A stretch of 7,132 nucleotides of DNA from UBA11540 sp045531755 (GTDB lineage Bacteria; Bacillota; Clostridia; Oscillospirales; Ruminococcaceae). Positions within the stretch are counted from its first letter, which is position 1. Each line of letters opens with the position of its first letter. A program made the translations under genes and the position numbers. The notes under the pieces were generated by a model that saw only the letters and a program-made list of their open reading frames with translations, did not search any database and was not told the origin of the DNA. Of this stretch, positions 1-4,102 are shown piece after piece. The DNA lies in contig JAZSEP010000080.1 of NCBI GenBank assembly GCA_045531755.1, positions 1-7,132 of the forward strand. Direction: 5' to 3'.

Positions 1-14
1 TACTTCTTGATTAG

Positions 15-105
15 TGTAACGCCGAAAAAACTGCTACAGAGGTTTTTGGTGTTGCAAATTGACATAGATGCAAAGCTTCGGCGCCGAGTCCTTTGCCTTG
101 TGTCA
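15..105 (+). ncRNA. Two tandem hairpins; candidate structured leader RNA or 3' end of a non-coding RNA
   Basis: Hairpin 1 pairs 15-28 with 43-56: 14 continuous pairs, three of them G-T, around a 14-nt loop. Hairpin 2 pairs 60-67 with 98-105, then 70-75 with 91-96, then 77-80 with 85-88, with small internal loops and a GCGC apical loop. All six non-Watson-Crick pairs (17/54, 21/50, 24/47, 65/100, 67/98, 77/88) are G-T on the + strand. They would be G-U in a + transcript but A-C mismatches in a - transcript, so a rightward RNA is favoured. The element ends about 24 nt before the ribosome binding site of the lectin-peptidase gene and may begin left of the window. I recognise no riboswitch family. 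It could be a cis leader, the tail of a separate RNA, or a dispersed DNA repeat. The pairing is seen; the function is not known. Confidence 0.45.
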
Positions 106-128
106 CAAAACTAAAAATTTTAAAAACG

Positions 129-134
129 AAAGGA
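129..134 (+). promoter_or_regulatory. Ribosome binding site deciding the ATG start at 144
   Basis: AAAGGA lies 9 nt before the ATG at 144. The frame could extend back to a TTG at 93, but no binding site stands before that codon and the extension would lie across hairpin 2. An in-frame TGA at 60-62 closes the frame upstream, so no signal peptide can be gained by moving the start. Confidence 0.75.
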
Positions 135-143
135 ATTAAAATT

Positions 144-1361
144 ATGGCACTTATAGCAGACGGTCGTGTCTTTGAAGGACAGACCTATATGTTCATTAAC
201 AAAGCATATCCTAACAGAGCACTCAACGTTTGGTGTTCTTCTTCCTACCCTGCTACAAATCAGAGTAACGTGTGTCTTTGGACAAAAGATACAACCGATA
301 CCGCACAGCATTGGGTAATAGACAGAATTGGAACAACTAACTATATTCTGAAACCTGTTGAAAACCCTGCAAAAGCTCTTGACCTGTATACCGGTACAGG
401 AACAGGTGCAAACGCTAACGCACAGCTGTATACTCCCTCGGAAACATCCTACCTTGAATTTGATGTAGGCGGTTACAGCGATACCGTTCACATCAAACTT
501 GCAGGAACTACTAACAACGGATACTTCCTCACCGCATATTCCAATGCCAACGGAACAAGAACAGGAAAATCAAACACTTCTGCCGGCAATGTATTTTTTC
601 AGAAATATGAAATCTTTGACGACAGAAAAGAATGGATTCCTGTCCCTATTGGCACAACAAGTGGTGGCGGAGACAATAATACCAATGGACAGAGACTAAT
701 AATGCCAATTAACCAGTCTAGGATTACGGTAAGCTACAAGTCTAATGCTCCTGCTTATCACGAACAAGGCTTCTCTGACCCGACACATTACGGTGTCGAT
801 ATGGTGGGAACACCGAGAGATTTTTTTGCTAGCGGAGATGGCACAATAGTCGGATATCGTGCGGTTGATGGGGGCTCATTGGGGAAATGGCTTGCGGTGC
901 GCTATAACAACGTTATAGACATCCACGGCAACAATATTGGCGATGTTGTATTTAGATATTGTCATTTGGACGATATATACAAAACTTCTGGAGAGGTTCA
1001 TGTCGACGACGCTTCTCCAATGGCAAGGTACGGAAGTACAGGAACAGGAGCAAGTTTCCCCCACTTACATATGGAAGTAGACACGGATGTAGAACATCCG
1101 AATAAAACACCTTCGCTGTCTGGTAGCAGTAACGGTTTAGTAAGCGGTAAAAACAATGATACAACGATAGACCCTTTTGAAATCTTTTACAAAAGAATAT
1201 CTGATGATGAGGATAAAAACCAGACAGTTACTCCTTCTCAAAGTTATTGTGATATTTCAAACTGTAGTGTTTGTGCTACACAATACCCTCAGTATGAGAA
1301 TGGTAGAGTTCCATATGTGAATGAAGCACAGTGTTATGGCGTTCCTGTTCTTCCGGAATAG
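144..1361 (+). CDS. Ricin-type lectin domain plus M23 family metallopeptidase (leaderless lysin-like protein)
   Basis: The protein has 405 residues. Residues about 10-165 look like a ricin-type beta-trefoil carbohydrate-binding domain, with a QxW signature (QHW, 55-57) and Gly/Asn/Thr-rich loops. A flexible GGG-containing linker (about 171-183) follows. Residues about 192-315 form an M23 (LytM/lysostaphin-like) zinc peptidase domain. HYGVD (215-219) gives the zinc ligands H215 and D219, RYCHL supplies the catalytic H274, and PHLHMEV supplies H307 and the zinc ligand H309. All expected active-site residues are present, so activity is plausible. Members of this family cut peptide cross-bridges of peptidoglycan. 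A C-terminal tail (about 360-405) holds C369, C374, C377 and C397. There is no N-terminal signal peptide or transmembrane segment, unlike most secreted M23 enzymes. That suggests a phage-type endolysin, release by cell lysis, or non-Sec export. No holin or phage structural gene is visible. The gene converges on the lipoprotein gene. The domain calls are firm; the biological role is inferred. Confidence 0.9.
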   Translation: MALIADGRVFEGQTYMFINKAYPNRALNVWCSSSYPATNQSNVCLWTKDTTDTAQHWVIDRIGTTNYILKPVENPAKALDLYTGTGTGANANAQLYTPSETSYLEFDVGGYSDTVHIKLAGTTNNGYFLTAYSNANGTRTGKSNTSAGNVFFQKYEIFDDRKEWIPVPIGTTSGGGDNNTNGQRLIMPINQSRITVSYKSNAPAYHEQGFSDPTHYGVDMVGTPRDFFASGDGTIVGYRAVDGGSLGKWLAVRYNNVIDIHGNNIGDVVFRYCHLDDIYKTSGEVHVDDASPMARYGSTGTGASFPHLHMEVDTDVEHPNKTPSLSGSSNGLVSGKNNDTTIDPFEIFYKRISDDEDKNQTVTPSQSYCDISNCSVCATQYPQYENGRVPYVNEAQCYGVPVLPE

Positions 1362-1379
1362 CCCTAACCTTTTATAACC

Positions 1380-1429
1380 ATCATTTTAAACGTGTATAGT
1401 TCTAAGATGATTTGGACCTAGTATTTTTT
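1380..1429 (+). terminator. Weak possible terminator between two convergent genes
   Basis: Bases 1380-1388 pair with 1403-1411 (nine pairs, one of them T-G) around a 14-nt loop. A run of six T lies at 1424-1429, twelve bases beyond the stem, which is far for a classic intrinsic terminator. It sits in the 69-bp gap between the stop of the lectin-peptidase gene and that of the reverse lipoprotein gene, where termination is expected. The reverse direction shows no T-run after this stem. Confidence 0.3.
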
Positions 1430-1430
1430 A

Positions 1431-2465
1431 TTAACGACTGCTCCATTTTGCATCTGCTAACATATTCTCGAAATCTTCCGTTGACATTGCGGGTAAGTCT
1501 TGGTTTTGGAAGAAGCGTATAGAGTAGCACTCGTCGCCTTCAAAATAATAGTATCCCCAAATGTAATAGTTATGCCACTCGGGTTTTTCAAGGATGTCAT
1601 ATTCTTCACAAGTAACTGTAAAAGTGCGATTGCCTATTACCTTTTCTTCTGTCTCGGGGAAGGATTCAAGCGTTTCACGCACCATATCCGCAGGACGATA
1701 CATTAATTCCATAACTTTCTTATCGTCTTTTTGGACTACGGTTGTATTCCAGCCGAGCCACGCCTTCGGGCAGACGAAGGTTATTGTCTTTTGTCCTACG
1801 GCTTCTTCAAAACCGTAGGCATTAAACATAACGGTCAAAGATTGCTTGTCCGAAAACTCAAAGGAGCAGAGCTTAAAGGTGTCCTCGGACGGTCTAAGGC
1901 CTAAAGCACCGTTCATCACCGATTGGGTGTGCGAAGGAATATACTCGAAGTGTACGGTGTACCCGAAATCGACCTTTTCGATAGCAGTAATTTCAAATTT
2001 GCTTTTATCGACACCGCCGTAATTAGAGCGGCGGTATGCATTCAAATCTTCTCTGAACTCACAAGAAAGTCTCATTTCCTCAGGCTCGAGTCCAAAGTAG
2101 GTCTTTGCAAAGGTTTCTATCTGTTCGAGGTAAAAGTAATCGTTGCCCGTGCCGTCATCAAGGGTGAACAGCATCGAATCAAGTTCTTCTTTCGTCTTTT
2201 TTGTTCCGTCATAGTAGTATCGTTGCCAACATTCATAAACATCCTCACAAGACGCTTTCTCCCCCAGCGGAATATTTTCGAGCGACCTATATATAAAGTG
2301 CTTAAAAACCCCTTCGGTCAATTCACGCACAAGTTCTTCTTCGGCTTGTGAGGAAGGAGAACTATCTTTGCTCACATTTGACGAGGTATCGGCAGTATCA
2401 CACCCCGTAAGCAGAAAGGCGGTAACGAGCGTGAGGGCGATAAGGGTTTTTAGAAAAGTTTTCAT
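1431..2465 (-). CDS. Putative lipoprotein of unknown function
   Basis: The protein has 344 residues and I do not recognise the family. The start is the ATG at 2465-2463, with AAAGGAG at 2478-2472 six bases upstream. The N-terminus is a typical lipoprotein signal: K2 and K6, a hydrophobic stretch (8-18), then the lipobox L19-T20-G21-C22, so C22 should be lipidated and the protein held on the outer face of the membrane. Residues 24-44 are a Ser/Asp/Glu-rich linker. The rest is acidic and aromatic-rich, with a striking Tyr/Trp/Phe patch at about 297-320 and a terminal helix-like segment (329-341) ending in KW. Mature cysteines are C22, 73, 79, 135, 200, 232, 286 and 313. The general layout, beta-rich with a final short helix, resembles many clostridial lipoproteins that carry small substrate-binding or stress-related domains, but this is only a resemblance. 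The gene lies downstream of asnA on the same strand, separated from it by a strong terminator, so it is probably a separate transcription unit. Confidence 0.88.
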   Translation of the reverse strand: MKTFLKTLIALTLVTAFLLTGCDTADTSSNVSKDSSPSSQAEEELVRELTEGVFKHFIYRSLENIPLGEKASCEDVYECWQRYYYDGTKKTKEELDSMLFTLDDGTGNDYFYLEQIETFAKTYFGLEPEEMRLSCEFREDLNAYRRSNYGGVDKSKFEITAIEKVDFGYTVHFEYIPSHTQSVMNGALGLRPSEDTFKLCSFEFSDKQSLTVMFNAYGFEEAVGQKTITFVCPKAWLGWNTTVVQKDDKKVMELMYRPADMVRETLESFPETEEKVIGNRTFTVTCEEYDILEKPEWHNYYIWGYYYFEGDECYSIRFFQNQDLPAMSTEDFENMLADAKWSSR

Positions 2466-2481
2466 AAGGGGCTCCTTTCTT

Positions 2482-2494
2482 GTCGCGGGGCGAC
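2482..2494 (-). repeat. Short GC hairpin next to the lipoprotein ribosome binding site
   Basis: GTCGC (2482-2486) and GCGAC (2490-2494) are perfect inverted arms around a 3-base loop. In the lipoprotein mRNA this hairpin sits three bases before the AAAGGAG binding site. Together with the larger hairpin at 2507-2536 it makes the last 70 nt of this leader unusually GC-rich and foldable, which could tune translation. That role is inferred only. Confidence 0.4.
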
Positions 2495-2506
2495 GACGGG
2501 GGTTTT

Positions 2507-2536
2507 GCAAAAGCGGAGCGGTTGCTCCGCTTTTGC
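2507..2536. repeat. Perfect 13-bp inverted repeat with 4-base loop
   Basis: Bases 2507-2519 and 2524-2536 are exact reverse complements around GGTT. The arms combine an A4/T4 block with a GC-rich core, like a bidirectional terminator, but on neither strand is the stem followed by a long T-run: the + side continues TTGTACG and the - side AAAACCCCC. It lies in the leader of the lipoprotein gene, 41 bases before the start codon. Candidates are a leader hairpin or attenuator, or a REP-like dispersed palindrome. It stands out as a GC island next to a very AT-rich stretch (about 2540-2770). Confidence 0.65.
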
Positions 2537-2603
2537 TTGTACGAGGTGTTTTTTTGGTTGGTGTTTTTTCGGGATTTTTTCATCTCGAAAAAAACCTTCC
2601 ATA

Positions 2604-2633
2604 TATATAGACAACAAAAATCGATTTTTGCAA
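2604..2633 (-). promoter_or_regulatory. Possible second reverse promoter for the lipoprotein gene
   Basis: On the - strand a TTGCAA (2633-2628) and a TATATA (2609-2604) are separated by 18 bases. Both boxes are imperfect and the region is AT-rich, so this is weaker than the promoter at 2724-2752. If used, the mRNA would start near 2597 and have a leader of about 130 nt. Confidence 0.3.
2615..2630. repeat. Perfect 16-bp palindrome, possible operator
   Basis: CAAAAATC at 2615-2622 is followed directly by its exact reverse complement, GATTTTTG (2623-2630), with no spacer. It covers the spacer and part of the -35 box of the possible promoter at 2604-2633, a typical place for a repressor site. 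The AT-rich setting makes chance palindromes more likely, and no regulator gene is present in the window. Confidence 0.4.
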
Positions 2634-2654
2634 CACTTTTTTTCGAAAATTTTT

Positions 2655-2672
2655 TGATTTTTCTGAAAATCA
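2655..2672. repeat. Small inverted repeat in the AT-rich gap
   Basis: TGATTTT (2655-2661) and AAAATCA (2666-2672) are perfect arms around TCTG. On the + strand a run of six T follows at 2676-2681, so it looks like a short rightward terminator, though no rightward gene precedes it. It may be only a by-product of base composition. Confidence 0.3.
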
Positions 2673-2676
2673 GCAT

Positions 2677-2749
2677 TTTTTGTCTGTTTTTACGAAATTT
2701 TTGTCCCAACCTTCTTTAATTTTATTATAAACTGTTTTTGTCTGTTTTT
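2677..2749. repeat. Pair of identical 15-bp direct repeats, TTTTTGTCTGTTTTT
   Basis: The same 15 bases occur at 2677-2691 and 2735-2749, 58 bp apart start to start. The second copy overlaps the spacer and -35 end of the reverse promoter at 2724-2752, and the first lies just past its predicted start point. Such a pair could be binding sites for one regulator, but low sequence complexity weakens the case. Confidence 0.4.
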
Positions 2750-2752
2750 CAA
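2724..2752 (-). promoter_or_regulatory. Sigma-A type promoter reading toward the lipoprotein gene
   Basis: On the - strand a TTGAAA -35 box (2752-2747) and a perfect TATAAT -10 box (2729-2724) are separated by 17 bases, the optimal distance. It lies just past the asnA terminator, so it would start a separate lipoprotein transcript near 2717 with a leader of about 250 nt. That leader would contain the palindrome and hairpins described at 2482-2672. Confidence 0.6.
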
Positions 2753-2772
2753 TAATATTGTATTAAAATATG

Positions 2773-2806
2773 AAAAAACCTTCGGGCGATTTTGCTCGAA
2801 GGTTTT
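2773..2806 (-). terminator. Intrinsic terminator of asnA
   Basis: Bases 2775-2784 and 2797-2806 pair over 10 bp. The stem then continues past one mismatch with two more pairs, leaving the loop GATTTT (2788-2793, + strand). On the - strand the stem runs straight into T residues (2778-2773). It begins nine bases after the asnA stop codon. This is a textbook rho-independent terminator. Confidence 0.9.
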
Positions 2807-2814
2807 GGGTTTCA

Positions 2815-3828
2815 TTACAGTATTTTGATTCCTGCTTCTTTGCAGGTTTTGAGTGTTTCGTCGTCCCAGACGGAGCACTGAACTTCGCCGATATGAACCG
2901 AGCCCAACAGGAGCATACAGAGTCTTGACTGACCGATGCCGCCGCCGATTGTATAGGGGAGCTTTCCTTCAAGAAGCGCCTTATGGAACGGCAGGCTTCT
3001 TCTATCGTCACAGCCTGCGATGGTGAGCTGGCGGTCGAGCGATTCGGGGCTGACGCGGATTCCCATCGAGGAAATCTCAAAAGCCTGACCCAAAGTGTCA
3101 TTCCAGAACATTATATCGCCGTTTAACTCCCAGTCGTCATAGTCGGGGGCTCTGCCGTCGTGCTTCTTTCCGGACCTGAGGGTTTTGCCTATCTGCATTA
3201 TGAAAACTGTTCTGTATTTCTTTGTGATGGCGTTTTCCCTTTCCTTCGGGGTGAGGTCAGGGTACATATCCTCTAATTCCTGCGAGGTGACAAACTTCAC
3301 GTCGGGGCACGCCATAGGATTTTTAACGAGTGCGGGGAAAACGGTACGGAGTGTTTTTTCGGTTTCGCAGATAGCGTGGACAATCTTCGTGACAACGTCC
3401 TTGAGGTAGTCGATGTTTCTATCCTCTACCGAAATCACCTTTTCCCAGTCCCACTGGTCAACGTATATGGAGTGGAGGTTATCCAGCTCCTCGTCGCGAC
3501 GGATGGCGTTCATATTGGTATAAAGTCCGTAGCCCTCATAGAAGCCGTACTCGTGAAGCGCCTGTCTTTTCCACTTTGCGAGGGAGTGCACTACCTGCGC
3601 GTCCTTACCTGCATCGCGTATATCAAAGCCTACCGCTCTTTCGACTCCGTTGAGGTCGTCGTTGAGTCCGCTGTTCTCCTCAACGAAAAGGGGCGCGGAA
3701 ACACGGCGCAGATTCAGCGCACCGCTCAGCATATCCTCAAAAAGTCGGCTGATAAGACCGATGGCCTTTTGTGTATCGTAAAGTCCCAGAGCGGCTTTAT
3801 AGCCCTCGGGAATATAGGTCTTTGCCAT
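2815..3828 (-). CDS. asnA: Aspartate-ammonia ligase (ammonia-dependent asparagine synthetase)
   Basis: The enzyme makes asparagine from aspartate, ammonia and ATP, releasing AMP and pyrophosphate, in the cytoplasm. The 337-residue product closely matches the AsnA family (the E. coli protein has 330) over its full length. Diagnostic blocks are VVHSLAKWKRQAL (79-91), LHSIYVDQWDWEKV (118-131), RAPDYDDW (226-233), LNGDIMFWN (235-243), FEISSMGIRV (250-259) and TIGGGIGQSRL (293-303). The last is the motif-3-like ATP-binding segment of the class II aminoacyl-tRNA-synthetase fold that AsnA shares. No truncation or missing motif is visible. I chose the ATG at 3828 because AGGTGA at 3839-3834 stands five bases before it; the in-frame GTG at 3837 lies inside that site. 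The gene is transcribed away from rpoB and ends in a strong terminator, so it appears to be monocistronic. It is unrelated to the glutamine-dependent AsnB. Confidence 0.97.
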   Translation of the reverse strand: MAKTYIPEGYKAALGLYDTQKAIGLISRLFEDMLSGALNLRRVSAPLFVEENSGLNDDLNGVERAVGFDIRDAGKDAQVVHSLAKWKRQALHEYGFYEGYGLYTNMNAIRRDEELDNLHSIYVDQWDWEKVISVEDRNIDYLKDVVTKIVHAICETEKTLRTVFPALVKNPMACPDVKFVTSQELEDMYPDLTPKERENAITKKYRTVFIMQIGKTLRSGKKHDGRAPDYDDWELNGDIMFWNDTLGQAFEISSMGIRVSPESLDRQLTIAGCDDRRSLPFHKALLEGKLPYTIGGGIGQSRLCMLLLGSVHIGEVQCSVWDDETLKTCKEAGIKIL

Positions 3829-3833
3829 TACTG

Positions 3834-3839
3834 TCACCT
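3834..3839 (-). promoter_or_regulatory. Ribosome binding site deciding the asnA start
   Basis: AGGTGA on the - strand lies five bases before the ATG at 3828. The alternative GTG start at 3837 is part of this motif and has no good binding site of its own, so the shorter form is preferred. The difference is only three residues. Confidence 0.6.
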
Positions 3840-3854
3840 GATTTCTTCATATAT

Positions 3855-3882
3855 AATATATACTCTACCACAATGTGTTCAA
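3855..3882 (-). promoter_or_regulatory. Probable asnA promoter
   Basis: On the - strand TTGAAC (3882-3877) and TATATT (3860-3855) are separated by 16 bases. A transcript from here would start near 3848 and have a leader of about 20 nt, just enough for the binding site. No T-box, riboswitch or attenuator fits in so short a leader. The promoter lies back to back with the rpoB promoter block. Confidence 0.5.
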
Positions 3883-3892
3883 AATGTAAACC

Positions 3893-3909
3893 AAAAAAAT
3901 GTAAAAAAA
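3893..3909 (+). promoter_or_regulatory. Phased A-tracts upstream of the rpoB promoter (UP-element-like)
   Basis: Two runs of seven A, 3893-3899 and 3903-3909, begin ten bases apart, which is one helical turn. They lie at roughly -65 to -49 from the predicted rpoB start point. Phased A-tracts bend DNA, and AT-rich UP elements here can contact the RNA polymerase alpha subunit. This fits a strong housekeeping promoter. The position is seen; the effect is inferred. Confidence 0.45.
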
Positions 3910-3922
3910 TTCAGATCGGCTA

Positions 3923-3951
3923 TTGACAAGCTTGACCTGAAGTAATATAAT
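3923..3951 (+). promoter_or_regulatory. Consensus sigma-A promoter P1 for rpoB
   Basis: A perfect TTGACA (3923-3928) and a perfect TATAAT (3946-3951) are separated by exactly 17 bases. This is the full consensus for the housekeeping sigma factor. The start point would be near 3958, leaving a leader of about 145 nt before the rpoB ATG. Confidence 0.85.
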
Positions 3952-3959
3952 AGTATAAT
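3932..3959 (+). promoter_or_regulatory. Overlapping second promoter P2 for rpoB
   Basis: A TTGACC (3932-3937) and a second perfect TATAAT (3954-3959) are separated by 16 bases. The -35 boxes of P1 and P2 are offset by nine bases and the -10 boxes by eight, so the two promoters interleave. Start would be near 3966. Both cannot be bound by polymerase at the same time. Confidence 0.6.
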
Positions 3960-4033
3960 GTACCATAATGGCTATATATGCCCTTAGTGTACAATTTAGT
4001 ATAACACAACGACGAAAAAAATGCAATAGTTTT

Positions 4034-4064
4034 CCGTAAAATTGTTTGATTTTATGCGGTTTTT
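4034..4064 (+). terminator. Possible attenuator hairpin in the rpoB leader
   Basis: CCGTAAAAT (4034-4042) pairs with ATTTTA-TG-CGG (4049-4059): nine pairs with a 2-base bulge and a 6-base loop. Five T follow (4060-4064). A second CGGAAG at 4065-4070 can pair instead with TTTCCG at 4031-4036, which would put the T-run inside a loop. So two alternative folds, terminating and non-terminating, are drawable. The stem is AU-rich and weak, and nothing shows that it acts. Confidence 0.3.
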
Positions 4065-4102
4065 CGGAAGATTGTCAAAATAAAAAAGGAGTGAACGCGC
4101 TT

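Noticed and set aside
59..64. TTGACA as a -35 box for the lectin-peptidase gene
   Set aside because: At 16-18 bases downstream the sequence is GC-rich (CGGCGCCGA) and holds no -10 box. The TTGACA is better explained as part of the stem of hairpin 2.
60..105. Integron attC-like recombination site
   Set aside because: The long imperfect palindrome suggested it, but the paired RYYYAAC/GTTRRRY core motifs are absent at its ends and no integrase is present.
60..111. c-di-GMP-I (GEMM) riboswitch, because of the GCAAAG segment
   Set aside because: The two-helix layout with tetraloop and receptor and the conserved second half are not present; only a six-base similarity remains.
1..114. Open frame from the window edge ending TAA at 112-114, a possible 3' end of an upstream gene
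   Set aside because: Thirty-seven open codons are not significant, the translation looks like no family, and the same bases form two strong hairpins.
394..1048. 13-base repeat GTACAGGAACAGG at 394-406 and 1036-1048 in the lectin-peptidase gene
   Set aside because: Both copies encode Gly-Thr-Gly runs in unrelated domains and are probably chance plus codon preference.
2398..2583. 61-residue basic reverse ORF starting at 2583 and overlapping the lipoprotein start
   Set aside because: GGAAGG lies 11 bases upstream, but the peptide is read through the hairpins and out of frame into the lipoprotein gene. Its Lys/Asn content simply reflects AT-rich DNA. A leader peptide is possible but not supported.
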